DNA from: CBDFNN01 sp965250215
GTDB lineage: Bacteria; Bacteroidota; Rhodothermia; Rhodothermales; DATKEJ01
NCBI GenBank assembly: GCA_965250215.1
Contig: CBDFNN010000004.1
Coordinates: forward strand, 1,736,001 to 1,800,000
Direction of reading: 5' to 3'
Length of the DNA stretch: 64,000 nucleotides
Part shown: positions 8,185 through 17,985 of the stretch, piece by piece
How the letters are laid out: each line of letters opens with the position of its first letter
Position numbering within the stretch: the first letter of the stretch is position 1
Made by a program: the position numbers and the translations under genes
Notes under the pieces: generated by a model
What the model was told of the DNA's origin: nothing
Database searches by the model: none
Seen by the model: the letters and a program-made list of their open reading frames with translations, nothing else

Positions 8185-9357
8185 CTAGCTAGATTTTGCA
8201 ACTGAGATCACCTCATTTAGGCTTCCTTCCGAAACGATGAAATACAGTCCAGGAGGAAGGGAAGAATCTAGCTTGAATTGGCTTGTGCCTGGTGGGATAC
8301 TTCCCCTGAGGACGACTTGACCCAGATTGTTGACTAGTCTGAATTCGATATCCCTCGATTTGCCTGATTTGATCCTTATAAAATCAAGAAACGGATTAGG
8401 AAATACTTCTATGTCTGAACCAAGCGAAATCTCTTCGTTGGCGGTAGCAATGGTCCCAAACAAAAATGCCCTAAGCTGATTTTGGACATCTATAAGGTTT
8501 ACCAATCCGATTAGGGGAATGGACCACGAACAGTGGAATCCTGTGTCATAAATATTAGCAATAACCCGAGTACCAACCGCAGCAGCTCTATCAAAGGTTG
8601 CCCGAGTTGCTGAATATGGTACGATTGGATCTCTCTCATCATGCGCAATAAAAAGGGGAGGGTCCAAGGGTCCTTCGATGATGCCGGGTTCTATCGAAGT
8701 TCCACACAAGCTCACGACTCCATGTACAGAGGAATCTGGTCCATTATTTCCCGAATTTCCCTCCACATCTAGAGGTGTGGCATTGGGATATAGCTCCTCT
8801 ACTCTGTCAATATAAGCTAATTCAATTGCCGTGATGGCTCCAGCCGATAGTCCTGCTACATATATTTGCTCGGGGTCTATGCGATACTGCGAAGAATTTA
8901 ATTTAAAGTATCTCACGGCGGACCTAGCGTCATGAACAGCATTGTGGACCGCAACGTAGAGTGCCAGAGTATCAACTGACGCGTCTGAGCCCAAAACCTG
9001 TGTGCTGCTTAATCTGTAAGAGATGTGGGCTGTAGTGTAGCCCTTTGGGACGAGGTACTCGCTAAAAGAAACGATATTAAAATCAGACTTTGAACCATTG
9101 ACAAACGATCCACCATGGATCCAAATCAACAGGGGCCGCTTTTCTAAGTTGTCTCCTTCCGGTTCGTAGAAATCGAATAAAAGGTTTTGATTTGATCCTC
9201 GATCATTTACGGCATTCCCATAGACGATATTATTTGTGACAACAATATTGTTGAAGATGTCATCTTGGTAACGTTGCCCTTCAACAGTTGTCGATGTGAA
9301 TCCAAGAGATAGAACCAAGATGCTGGGAAGGAGAATCGTCGGGCTGGGTCTCATCAT
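8185..9357 (-). CDS. T9SS-secreted esterase/lipase-like alpha/beta hydrolase
   Basis: A 390-residue protein with an N-terminal signal peptide (hydrophobic stretch ILLPSILVLSLGF). The body is a carboxylesterase/BD-FAE-like alpha/beta hydrolase: oxyanion segment WIHGGSF, nucleophile elbow GLSAG with Ser171, and the acid-loop segment HDERDPIVPY. The last ~80 residues, starting around EVFPNPFLDFI and ending with LPPGLYFI, are a T9SS type A sorting domain. It should therefore act on the cell surface or outside; the ester substrate is not evident. The two adjacent ATG codons at 9357 and 9354 cannot be told apart. The 222-base gap to the next gene is a divergent promoter region. Confidence 0.87.
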   Translation of the reverse strand: MMRPSPTILLPSILVLSLGFTSTTVEGQRYQDDIFNNIVVTNNIVYGNAVNDRGSNQNLLFDFYEPEGDNLEKRPLLIWIHGGSFVNGSKSDFNIVSFSEYLVPKGYTTAHISYRLSSTQVLGSDASVDTLALYVAVHNAVHDARSAVRYFKLNSSQYRIDPEQIYVAGLSAGAITAIELAYIDRVEELYPNATPLDVEGNSGNNGPDSSVHGVVSLCGTSIEPGIIEGPLDPPLFIAHDERDPIVPYSATRATFDRAAAVGTRVIANIYDTGFHCSWSIPLIGLVNLIDVQNQLRAFLFGTIATANEEISLGSDIEVFPNPFLDFIRIKSGKSRDIEFRLVNNLGQVVLRGSIPPGTSQFKLDSSLPPGLYFIVSEGSLNEVISVAKSS

Positions 9358-9579
9358 TTGTTGGATATCTGGTCGATCAGGGGCCTGACCAATGTAGTTA
9401 ATACTTGTGTTTCCTTATAAGAAAGGCGTATTATTGATACAATAGATTTTCTATACGAATGTAGGCATGATTATTGTATTTTTGTTCGTTATAGTATAAA
9501 CCCGTTGGACTGATTGAATTAGCGGCGGGTACTTATTTTCGAGATAATCGACCTCTCACCAAGGTCCAAAGGCAATTCG

Positions 9580-10749
9580 ATGAAGAAGACGCTACAATTT
9601 TTATTTCTTTTGCTAGTCTCAGTATTTGCCGCACCTGATTTGAATGCGCAAGCAGTACAACTGAGACTTGGCGTAAGCGACGATGGATTAGATCTTCTTG
9701 TAGTTCTTGAGTCGCAACCTGCCTGCGAGGGCAGTGGAATGTCCCAGGCTTCGTTCACTTTCAGATGGCCGGAAGGAGGAACAGCATTGCGCGAAAATCA
9801 AGCTGTAATGAACAGAAATAGACCTGGAACAGTTAATTGTCAACCTGAGTCAGCTTTCATTCCAAGTCCAACTTTTGACTACGTCCTTTGCACGGTAGAG
9901 CCACCAGGAGGGACAAATATTGATCTTGATTTTGCCGCCGGTTCGGATACATTAATCCGCGTTCCGGTTGACGGAATCGGTGCATGGGAATTCGAAGACT
10001 TAGACGGAGGACAAATTTTCTCGGCAATCAACGCTACCTATCCATACGTCAATATTCAGAATACAAGCTGTGAGACTGCAGACCAAGATCCAGGCAACTC
10101 GATTCGAGTTGATGCGGTCAATGGCGAAACTGCAAATAACTTGGCCTACGCCGAAAGACAGACCGACAACGATGGACTTCTCCCAGTTGAGTTGTCAAAT
10201 TTTGAAGCTGAAGTAGAAGATCGAGAAATTTCCTTGCAATGGGAAACATCAAGTGAGACAAACAACGCCGGCTTCGCAATTGAGTACGCTGGGTTAGACG
10301 GCCAATATTCAGAAATTGCTTTCGTTGAAGGAAATGGAACGACTAGCGAAGCAAACAACTATCAGTTTGCTATAAATGAATTTGAGATCGGAATATTCAA
10401 ATTCAGACTAAAGCAGGTAGATTTTGACGGTAGCTATGGATATTCGCCTGAACTGGATCTGACCGTTGACCTGCCGAGTGATATGGTATTGGATCCAGCC
10501 TATCCCAATCCATTTAATCCAGTTACCAACATTCGGTTTGCCGTAAAGGAAAGACAAAATGTTAACCTGCATTTATTTGATTTGCAAGGTAGACTTGTAA
10601 AGAATCTTTTTGAAGGTCCAATGGAAGGTGGAGTGATGAAAACATTCCGACTAGACGCATTCGACCTCACGAGTGGTACTTATATAGTCCAACTTCGTGG
10701 AGAGGAGTTGAAGAAGAGTATGACCCGGTCGATACTTTTAATCAAATAA
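9580..10749 (+). CDS. T9SS type A sorting domain protein
   Basis: A 389-residue secreted protein: signal peptide MKKTLQFLFLLLVSVFA with probable cleavage after NAQA. Residues ~25-190 are beta-rich with several cysteines and have no family I recognise. Residues ~205-300 open with LPVELSNFEAEV and contain the WETSSETNNAGF segment, the fibronectin-like module that commonly precedes T9SS domains. Residues ~310-389 with AYPNPFNPVTNI are the type A sorting domain. The C-terminal half is clearly related to that of the next gene, so the two probably arose by duplication of the export module. Role at the cell surface unknown. Confidence 0.85.
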   Translation: MKKTLQFLFLLLVSVFAAPDLNAQAVQLRLGVSDDGLDLLVVLESQPACEGSGMSQASFTFRWPEGGTALRENQAVMNRNRPGTVNCQPESAFIPSPTFDYVLCTVEPPGGTNIDLDFAAGSDTLIRVPVDGIGAWEFEDLDGGQIFSAINATYPYVNIQNTSCETADQDPGNSIRVDAVNGETANNLAYAERQTDNDGLLPVELSNFEAEVEDREISLQWETSSETNNAGFAIEYAGLDGQYSEIAFVEGNGTTSEANNYQFAINEFEIGIFKFRLKQVDFDGSYGYSPELDLTVDLPSDMVLDPAYPNPFNPVTNIRFAVKERQNVNLHLFDLQGRLVKNLFEGPMEGGVMKTFRLDAFDLTSGTYIVQLRGEELKKSMTRSILLIK

Positions 10750-10950
10750 TCCATTTTATCCAATTTGACTCTTAGCTCCCGTACTTCTGGCACGTTTGTT
10801 GATGAGAGTTAATATATAAGTTCGAGACCACATAGGAATACACTAGTCTTGTCCCTAGATGTAATTTCTACCTCGGACATCCGATAGCACCTTGACACTC
10901 GCTATCATTTTGAGACGGCCTCGGCCGTTTAATTAAACTGCACTAAATAA

Positions 10951-12960
10951 ATGATCCTTGCTAACAACTACAAGGACGGCTACTTACGTAGTAGGCTGTC
11001 CACAATCGCAGGACTTGCCCTGTTTGTCGCTCTTCTGGCTCCGAGCCAAATCTTTGCGCAAATAAGCACAGCGTCTTGTTTCTCTGTTTCTGACCACGAC
11101 TTTGAAGGTTCTGGTGGAGATCCAGATAACTTGTTTTCCTATAACGTTCCTGATATTGCTGGAACCGGTTTAGACCTAGGTGTAACTGGTACAGACGAAG
11201 TAGAAGCCATTGAATATGTGACCCACAGAGATAAACTTTATTTCGGTGATGGCACAGAGATTTGGGTTTCTGAAGGTCCAAACTATGCGACTTTGACATC
11301 TTGTGGTGTCATTGCTGGTGTGACGGATATCGACGGAATGGCATATGATGCCAACCTTGATGTTTTCTACATCTCTGATAGAAACGGTACAGCTGCCCCT
11401 GGTGGTGGTGGTGCTGGTGGCGCGGGTGCTCCAGATGATGAGCTTCGTGTGGTCAGAATCGATGATGCAACTTGTACTGTATCAGCAGTTGCTGGTCCAT
11501 TTAACATCCCAACAACCGCCGCAACTCCAGCGCCTGGTTTGGCTGACGTTGATGATTTGGCTGTTGATCCAATATCTGGCACTCTCTATGGTATCGCCAA
11601 TAACAGTAATGAGTCTGACTCTTTCCTAATCACTATAGACCCAGCAGATGGTTCAGTTCTAACCACTGTAGCCATGGACCTAGGATTTGATGGTGGTGGA
11701 AATGTTGACGAAGATGCAGAAGGGCTAACATTTACTCCTTCAGGAGATCTTTTGGTTTCACTCGGTGAGAGCGCTGGTCAAACAGCAAACACGGAGGGAC
11801 CAAACTCCAACGAGGTCTTTGTTCTAAACACCGTCACAGGTGTAGGAACAAGAATTGCTGATATCTCTGCTGACATTGCATCAACTAGATCAGACATGGA
11901 GTCCATTACCTGTGGACAGCCAGAGCTGAAACTTGGAGATACCGTTTGGTATGATTTTGACAACTCGGGTACTTTGAACGGCGCCGAAGTTGGCCTTGAC
12001 GGTGTTGATCTTCTTTTGATCAAGGACACCACTGGAGATGGTACACCTGACACTCAGGTTGATTCTCAAACAACCACTACTGTGAGCGGAACAGCTGGTA
12101 TGTACATGTTTGGCAATCTCATGCCAGGTACGTATCTGATTTGTGTTCCAGCCGCAGAGTTTGGCAATGGAGGGACTCTTGAGAATTTTGTCAGCTCAGA
12201 CGGAAACGGTGCTGACGCTCCTGATCCTGATGATGATGTGGACAGCGACGACAATGGCGCTCCTGACGGTACTGGTCAAATTTGTACAGATCCAATTTCA
12301 CTTCAGATTGGAAGCGAGCCACTAGACAATCCAGATGCGGTTGGTCCTAGCAGCTACAACCCAACACTTGATCTTGGCTTAATATTAGACCCGCTTCTAC
12401 CAGTCGAGATGACTTCCTTCGAAGTTGAGATTGTTGAAATGAATGCTGAACTCGCTTGGACAACGGCTTCTGAGAAGAGCAACGTTGGCTTCACAGTAGA
12501 GATGTCATTCAATGGCGAAGAGTATTCTGAGAAAGGATTCGTAACAGGAAACGGTACAGTTGACACAGAGTCAGCTTACAGCTTCACTGCCGAAAACCTT
12601 AGCCCAGGATCTTACAACTTCCGATTGAAGCAAGTTGATTATGACGGTACGACTTCTTATTCCCAAGTGTTGTCCGCTATTGTTGATCTTCCTGGAGACT
12701 ACCTACTCGAGAGTGCTTATCCGAATCCATTCAATCCTTCAACTAAGATTAGCTTTACAGTTAGGGAGAGACAGGAAGTTCGAATGGCCCTCTATGATGC
12801 AAGTGGTCGTGAGATTAAGACACTCTTCGAAGGTAGTCCTGAAGCCGGAACGGCTCAAGAGGTTACTATCGAAGCATCAAGTCTTCCAAGTGGAACCTAC
12901 CTAGTCAGATTGGCTGGTACAGAGTTCTCTACAACTCAGACCATTACATTGATTAAGTAA
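10951..12960 (+). CDS. T9SS cargo with SdrD B-like domain
   Basis: A 669-residue secreted protein. The signal peptide runs to about residue 36 (LALFVALLAPSQIFAQ). Residues ~45-320 look like a beta-propeller-type region with repeated segments such as VDDLAVDPISGTLYGI and AEGLTFTPSGDLLV, interrupted by a Gly/Ala-rich loop. Residues ~327-475 are an SdrD B-like (Cna-B fold) domain: KLGDTVWYDFDNSGTLNGAE ... GMYMFGNLMPGTY, with an Asp-rich stretch (DPDDDVDSDDNG) suited to calcium binding. A module beginning LPVEMTSFEVEI and a YPNPFNPSTKI sorting domain close the protein. It is followed by a strong terminator. Probably a surface-exposed or released structural protein. Confidence 0.87.
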   Translation: MILANNYKDGYLRSRLSTIAGLALFVALLAPSQIFAQISTASCFSVSDHDFEGSGGDPDNLFSYNVPDIAGTGLDLGVTGTDEVEAIEYVTHRDKLYFGDGTEIWVSEGPNYATLTSCGVIAGVTDIDGMAYDANLDVFYISDRNGTAAPGGGGAGGAGAPDDELRVVRIDDATCTVSAVAGPFNIPTTAATPAPGLADVDDLAVDPISGTLYGIANNSNESDSFLITIDPADGSVLTTVAMDLGFDGGGNVDEDAEGLTFTPSGDLLVSLGESAGQTANTEGPNSNEVFVLNTVTGVGTRIADISADIASTRSDMESITCGQPELKLGDTVWYDFDNSGTLNGAEVGLDGVDLLLIKDTTGDGTPDTQVDSQTTTTVSGTAGMYMFGNLMPGTYLICVPAAEFGNGGTLENFVSSDGNGADAPDPDDDVDSDDNGAPDGTGQICTDPISLQIGSEPLDNPDAVGPSSYNPTLDLGLILDPLLPVEMTSFEVEIVEMNAELAWTTASEKSNVGFTVEMSFNGEEYSEKGFVTGNGTVDTESAYSFTAENLSPGSYNFRLKQVDYDGTTSYSQVLSAIVDLPGDYLLESAYPNPFNPSTKISFTVRERQEVRMALYDASGREIKTLFEGSPEAGTAQEVTIEASSLPSGTYLVRLAGTEFSTTQTITLIK

Positions 12961-12975
12961 ATTGATGATGATTTA

Positions 12976-13012
12976 GGATCTCTCCCTGATCTCAGGGAGA
13001 GATCCTATTTTT
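12976..13012 (+). terminator. Rho-independent terminator after the T9SS gene
   Basis: A perfect 14-base-pair stem, GGATCTCTCCCTGA paired with TCAGGGAGAGATCC around a 2-base centre (the tip would open to a normal loop), followed by TATTTTT. It lies 15 bases after the stop codon. Confidence 0.93.
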
Positions 13013-13144
13013 ACTGCAACTCTGCAAATTCCCCACCTATTTTTAAGAAATTTGCTCCCTTAGATGGTTTGCTCTGTCGAAAGGAAGTGAATACCCGGTG
13101 CTCTTCAGTTTTAGACTGATTAAGTAAAGAGTGCAGTTTAGGTC

Positions 13145-13175
13145 GGCCTTCTTCCAGAAGGTCGGCTTTTTTTTA
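13145..13175 (+). terminator. Second terminator, plus strand, unassigned transcript
   Basis: The stem GGCCTTCT/AGAAGGTC (one G-U pair) with loop TCC is followed by GG and C then eight T residues. It lies 130 bases beyond the first terminator with no reading frame between, so it may end a small RNA or act as a backup terminator. Confidence 0.75.
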
Positions 13176-13363
13176 TCAGGTCTTGACCCTATTTATTTAC
13201 GGGATCTCTGTCAATAATTGCGAATAGAGCCTACATGAAGGATCACAAAGTTAATACTGGCAGTTAATATCAAGTGATGACTCTAGAAGACTGTCAATAT
13301 GTCAGCTATTTCATTTTGGAATGGCTTTGGATATAACTTCAATTGTAAACCTAAAACCAGCCT

Positions 13364-13582
13364 ATGGCAAAACAGCAAGCAATAAAGCAAGAAGGCGTAG
13401 TCCTTGAAGCTTTACCGAATACACAATTTCGAATTAGACTCGAAAATGATCACGAAATACTCGGGATTCTCTCAGGTAAAATGAGGATGCACTATATACG
13501 CATTCTTCCTGGAGATCGAGTTTCCGTTGAGATATCCCCCTATGACTTGTCTAAAGGGAGAATCACCTACAGACACAGGTAG
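13364..13582 (+). CDS. infA: Translation initiation factor IF-1
   Basis: A 72-residue protein with the standard IF-1 length and S1/OB-fold sequence: the EGVVLEALPNTQFRI strand, LENDHEILG, SGKMRMHYIRILPGD and the closing SPYDLSKGRITYRHR. IF-1 binds the ribosomal A site of the 30S subunit and helps IF-2 and IF-3 in initiation. It is usually found among ribosomal protein genes (near rpmJ and rpsM); here it stands alone, 60 bases ahead of clpB, with no rpmJ in the gap. Confidence 0.97.
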   Translation: MAKQQAIKQEGVVLEALPNTQFRIRLENDHEILGILSGKMRMHYIRILPGDRVSVEISPYDLSKGRITYRHR

Positions 13583-13642
13583 CTGATAAAAGACGATTCT
13601 GTTTGATTTGCCATTTGAAAATTTAAAGCTAGAGTATCACAA

Positions 13643-16288
13643 ATGAATCTTCAGAAGTTTACGGTTAAGGCGAGAGAGGCGGTCCAATCTGGACTGGAAA
13701 ATGCGGCTTCATTGAGCCATCAAGGCCTTCACACAGCGCACATCTTGCTTGCCTTAATGGATGAGCAGGGAGGAATTGTGCCAAGCATGCTCGAAAAGAT
13801 TGGCGCAAACTTGTCTGTGCTCCAAGAAGTGGCCAAACAGTCGCTAGAGAAATTACCAAAAGTCTCTGGAGTAAGTGTTTCCGGTCAATACCTCACAGAT
13901 GACTTGAAACGGGTATTCGATAGGGCACTTGCTGAAGCGGAGCTTTTAGGGGACGCATATGTTTCTTCTGAGCATATCCTCATGGGCCTTTCTGAAAACA
14001 AGGATATGATTGGTTCGGCTTTGCTTAACGAGGGAGTCGATAAAAAACGCCTTGTCGCTGTGATGGAAGAGATGAGAGGAGGTCAGACCATCAATGACGA
14101 ACACGCTGAAGACCGTTTCCAAGCTCTAGAGCGCTTTACTAGGAATCTGAATGATATGGCGCGCAAAGGAAAGATCGATCCGGTAATTGGGCGAGATGAG
14201 GAAATCAGAAGGGTTCTTCAAATTCTGTCGAGGAGAACAAAGAACAATCCAATTCTCATTGGCGAACCAGGAGTTGGCAAAACGGCTATAGCTGAGGGCT
14301 TGGCTATTAGAATCGTTCAAGGTGATGTACCCGATACCTTGCGCGATCGAATTATTGTATCCCTGGACATGGGGTCTTTGATTGCTGGTGCTAAATATCG
14401 AGGGGAATTTGAGGATAGACTAAAGGCAGTTGTCAAAGAGGTGACTCAATCCGATGGCCAAATTGTCATGTTCATCGACGAAATCCACACTCTTGTGGGC
14501 GCTGGAGCAGCAGAGGGAGCCATGGATGCGGCAAACATCCTAAAACCTGCACTTGCTAGGGGTGAGCTTCGAGCTATTGGAGCGACAACTCTTGACGAAT
14601 ACAGAAAGCATTTAGAGAAGGACAAAGCTCTTGAGCGACGTTTCCAGTCTGTCCTGGTCGAAGAACCATCGGTTGAGGACACGATCTCTATTCTTCGAGG
14701 GATAAAAGAAAAGTATGAGGTTCACCACGGAATTAGAATTACCGATGGCGCGATCGTTGCAGCAGCGGAGCTCAGTTATCGATACATAACATCCAGATTC
14801 TTGCCCGACAAGGCTATAGATTTAGTGGACGAAGCCGCAGCCAAACTGAGAATAGAGATAGCTTCGATGCCCGAATCATTGGATCTTCTTGAGCGGCAAA
14901 TCAGGACCTTGGAAATTGAAAAGGAGGCCGTCAAGAGAGATCTAGATGAAGAAAAACTGGGGCGCATTGAGAGGGAGATCGCAGATCTGAGCGAAGAACG
15001 AGATGCTCTTAGACTTCGCTGGAAAAGAGAGAGAGAGTTGATTAAAGAGATCCAAGACACAAAAGAGCAAATTGAGAACGTTCGGTTCGAATCAGAAACC
15101 CTCGAACGGGAAGGAAATTTCACAAAGGTTGCAGAGCTTCGATATGGTACAATTCCCGATTTAGAGAAGAAGCTGACTACGGTTAATAATCAACTAGCAG
15201 AGGTGCAGAAAGGCGGTGCACTACTAAAAGAGGAAATTGATGCTGGCGATATAGCAGAAATCGTTGCTAGATGGACCGGCATTCCAGTCACAAGAATGTT
15301 GGAGAGTGAGAGAGCTAAGCTGTTAAACATGGAGGATCACTTGAAACTTCGTGTGATTGGTCAGGAAAAGGCGGTCACTGCAGTCTCCGATGCCGTGCGT
15401 CGCGGAAGAGCAGGACTTCAAGATGAGAACCGTCCAATCGGCTCTTTTATTTTTCTTGGGACAACGGGTGTTGGTAAGACTGAACTAGCCCGTTCACTAG
15501 CTCAATTTTTGTTCAATGATGAGTCCTCGATGATTCGAATTGACATGAGCGAGTATCAGGAGCGTCATGCTGTATCGAGACTCGTAGGAGCTCCTCCTGG
15601 ATACGTCGGTTTTGAAGATGGCGGCCAACTTACAGAGGCTGTGAGAAGAAAGCCCTATTCGGTTGTCTTATTGGACGAGATCGAGAAAGCTCACCCTGAG
15701 GTTTTCAATATTCTCCTGCAAGTGCTAGACGATGGTAGACTGACAGACAATAAGGGACGTACGGCTGACTTTAAGAATACCATCATCATCATGACAAGCA
15801 ATCTAGGTTCGGAGGTAATACAGAAAAGATTAGATGAACTCGGGGGAGTAATGGACCAAGGTCAAGAACTTATGCTACAGCAGGAAATGATGACCTTGCT
15901 AAAAGCTCGACTTAGACCGGAATTTCTTAATCGAATCGACGAGACCATAATATTCAATCCACTATCTCGGGAAAATCTGCGAGAGATAGTATCTGTTCAG
16001 GTTGATCGAATCGCACAGCTCGCAAAGTCTAGTCATAAACTTGATCTTGTTCTAACCGAAGCTGCTAAGGACTATTTGTCCAATAAAGGCTTTGAACCTT
16101 CATTTGGCGCTAGGCCCTTGAAAAGGGTTATTCAGAAAGAAATCGCGAACAAACTCGCGGAAGATGTTCTATCTGGATGGGTCAAAGGAGGCGAAACTAT
16201 TCAGATCGATGCCAACGACGATGGGCTGATATTCGAAATCGTGAAGGCGAAGAAGAAGAGAAAGACGAAGCAAAAGGCCTCCGCTTAG
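13643..16288 (+). CDS. clpB: ATP-dependent disaggregase ClpB
   Basis: An 881-residue AAA+ protein. ClpB hexamers thread aggregated proteins together with DnaK. In order: an N-terminal double Clp repeat (~1-150), AAA domain 1 with Walker A GEPGVGKT (207-214) and Walker B MFIDEIHTL (from 276), a long charged coiled-coil middle domain (~405-520) that separates ClpB from ClpA and ClpC, AAA domain 2 with Walker A GTTGVGKT (606-613) and LLDEIEKAHPEVFN, and the C-terminal ClpB D2-small domain. The C-terminus is lysine-rich. A weak CTGGTG/CACCAG hairpin follows the stop. No HAIR/CIRCE operator is visible in the 60-base gap upstream. Confidence 0.97.
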   Translation: MNLQKFTVKAREAVQSGLENAASLSHQGLHTAHILLALMDEQGGIVPSMLEKIGANLSVLQEVAKQSLEKLPKVSGVSVSGQYLTDDLKRVFDRALAEAELLGDAYVSSEHILMGLSENKDMIGSALLNEGVDKKRLVAVMEEMRGGQTINDEHAEDRFQALERFTRNLNDMARKGKIDPVIGRDEEIRRVLQILSRRTKNNPILIGEPGVGKTAIAEGLAIRIVQGDVPDTLRDRIIVSLDMGSLIAGAKYRGEFEDRLKAVVKEVTQSDGQIVMFIDEIHTLVGAGAAEGAMDAANILKPALARGELRAIGATTLDEYRKHLEKDKALERRFQSVLVEEPSVEDTISILRGIKEKYEVHHGIRITDGAIVAAAELSYRYITSRFLPDKAIDLVDEAAAKLRIEIASMPESLDLLERQIRTLEIEKEAVKRDLDEEKLGRIEREIADLSEERDALRLRWKRERELIKEIQDTKEQIENVRFESETLEREGNFTKVAELRYGTIPDLEKKLTTVNNQLAEVQKGGALLKEEIDAGDIAEIVARWTGIPVTRMLESERAKLLNMEDHLKLRVIGQEKAVTAVSDAVRRGRAGLQDENRPIGSFIFLGTTGVGKTELARSLAQFLFNDESSMIRIDMSEYQERHAVSRLVGAPPGYVGFEDGGQLTEAVRRKPYSVVLLDEIEKAHPEVFNILLQVLDDGRLTDNKGRTADFKNTIIIMTSNLGSEVIQKRLDELGGVMDQGQELMLQQEMMTLLKARLRPEFLNRIDETIIFNPLSRENLREIVSVQVDRIAQLAKSSHKLDLVLTEAAKDYLSNKGFEPSFGARPLKRVIQKEIANKLAEDVLSGWVKGGETIQIDANDDGLIFEIVKAKKKRKTKQKASA

Positions 16289-16356
16289 CAGAAGCTGGTG
16301 GGATCACCAGATTGTGAGTTCATTAGTAGATCAGTAAGATTTTGAAGACCAGTCCC

Positions 16357-17985
16357 CTAGGTCTGGATTACTCCAGTTTTGAACTCCGCTAGTTCTGGTT
16401 GATGATTGGCCATATCGATTCCGAGTGAAATCCAATCTCGCGTCATAAGCGGGTTTATTACCTCGTCGACCCAAAGTCGCGAGGCGGCATAGGTCACTTT
16501 CGTCTGCTCGGCGTATCGATTTTCGATTTTAGATAATAACGCAGCTTTGGCTGTCTCATCAGGCTCCTCTCCACGACGCTTCAACTTCGCGAATTCGATC
16601 TGTGCCAGAGTCTTAGCCGCTTGCTTTCCTCCCATAACTGCGATCTGCGCACTTGGCCATGCAAGCATTAGCCGAGGATCATAGGCCTTTCCGCACATTG
16701 CGTAATTTCCAGCACCATATGAGTTTCCAATTACTATGGTGAATTTGGGTACAACAGAATTGGCCACAGCGTTTACAAGTTTGGCGCCGTCTTTTATTAT
16801 TCCTCCATGTTCAGCTCTGGAGCCAACCATGAATCCGGAGACGTCCTGAAGAAAGACGAGAGGGATACCTTTTTGATTGCAATTCAAAACGAATCGAGCT
16901 GCCTTGTTGGCCGAATCTGAGTAGATGACTCCGCCAACCTGCATTTCACCACTTTCTGTCTTTACGACCTTTCGCTGATTTGCTACGATGCCAACACTCC
17001 AGCCATCTATTCGAGCATATCCACATTCCAGGGTCTTGCCATATTCCTCTTTGTATCCAATCCAAGATCCGTCGTCAACAATGCAATTAAGAAGATCTGC
17101 TACATCAAATGGACTAGTCCGACTGGCAGGAAATATATCCAGAATCTCTGAGGATTTGCGAGATGGGTCTGTCGCTTTCTGCCTATCGAAACCGAGAACT
17201 TTTGCCTTCGCTTGGCGCCCAACGAGTTCTCTTATTCTTTCAAGACACGAAGCTTCATCCTTCATCAGATGATCGGTCACACCTGATATTTTGGAATGAG
17301 TTGCTGCTCCTCCTAAGGTTTCTTTGTCGACATCTTCACCGATAGCTGCCTTCACGAGAAATGGTCCAGCTAGAAATACTGAGCCACTCCCCTCGACAAT
17401 CAGAGATTCGTCGCTCATGATGGGGAGGTAGGCACCCCCGGCGACACAACTGCCCATTATGGCCGCGAGCTGGGGTATGCCTTTGGAAGAGAGTTGAGCA
17501 TTGTTTCTAAATATTCTTCCGAAGTGCTCTTTGTCCGGAAATATCTCGTCTTGCATCGGAAGAAATACTCCTGCCGAATCCACCAAATATATAATCGGAA
17601 GATGATTCTCTAATGCAATTTCCTGAGCTCTGAGGTTCTTCTTTGCCGTGATTGGAAACCAGGCTCCGGCTTTGACCGTGGCGTCATTTGCAACAATGAC
17701 ACATAGTCTTCCAGAGACTCTTGAAATGCCCATGACAGTCCCTCCTGCTGGACATCCACCATCTTCCTCGTACATGCCAAAACCAGTGAACAAGCCCAAC
17801 TCATAGAATGTAGAGTCAGAGTCAATAAGTTTGTCGATTCTCTCTCTAGCGGTCCATTTGCCACGATCATGTTCACGATCAATTCTTTTCTGTCCTCCGC
17901 CCAACTTGATGATTTCAGTGAGTTCTTGCAGGGCTTGCCACTCGCTGAGGTGGTGATCTCTATTTTTTGTTTTTCTGTCGCTCAA
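16357..17985 (-). CDS. Acyl-CoA carboxylase beta (carboxyltransferase) subunit
   Basis: The protein carries the biotin-dependent carboxyltransferase fold: LGGGQKRIDREHDRGKWTARERI at the start, the PAGGTVMGISRV strand, GVFLPMQDEIFPD, GGAATHSKISGVTDHL, and in the C-terminal half FLQDVSGFMVGS, GNSYGAGNYAMCG and VMGGKQAA. It moves CO2 from carboxybiotin to an acyl-CoA such as propionyl- or methylcrotonyl-CoA; the exact substrate cannot be decided. The frame stays open up to 18102 (581 residues), but the extra N-terminus looks non-coding. I chose a TTG at 17985; no ATG lies between there and the conserved region, so the start is uncertain. The partner alpha (biotin) subunit is not adjacent. Confidence 0.88.
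   Translation of the reverse strand: MSDRKTKNRDHHLSEWQALQELTEIIKLGGGQKRIDREHDRGKWTARERIDKLIDSDSTFYELGLFTGFGMYEEDGGCPAGGTVMGISRVSGRLCVIVANDATVKAGAWFPITAKKNLRAQEIALENHLPIIYLVDSAGVFLPMQDEIFPDKEHFGRIFRNNAQLSSKGIPQLAAIMGSCVAGGAYLPIMSDESLIVEGSGSVFLAGPFLVKAAIGEDVDKETLGGAATHSKISGVTDHLMKDEASCLERIRELVGRQAKAKVLGFDRQKATDPSRKSSEILDIFPASRTSPFDVADLLNCIVDDGSWIGYKEEYGKTLECGYARIDGWSVGIVANQRKVVKTESGEMQVGGVIYSDSANKAARFVLNCNQKGIPLVFLQDVSGFMVGSRAEHGGIIKDGAKLVNAVANSVVPKFTIVIGNSYGAGNYAMCGKAYDPRLMLAWPSAQIAVMGGKQAAKTLAQIEFAKLKRRGEEPDETAKAALLSKIENRYAEQTKVTYAASRLWVDEVINPLMTRDWISLGIDMANHQPELAEFKTGVIQT

Larger units (their letters stand above)
12961..13363. other. 403-base gene-free stretch with two terminators and a structured segment
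   Basis: No convincing reading frame. It holds the terminator of the T9SS gene (12976-13012), a foldable segment (13098-13134), a second terminator-like hairpin (13145-13175), then about 190 AT-rich bases that must carry the infA promoter, in which I see no confident consensus element. Confidence 0.7.

Noticed and set aside
8182..8195. 14-base perfect palindrome AATCTAGCTAGATT between convergent genes
   Set aside because: Short, overlaps a stop codon and lacks a T run; could be chance or a weak bidirectional terminator.
16295..16310. CTGGTG/CACCAG hairpin after clpB as a terminator
   Set aside because: Only six pairs and no T run follow.
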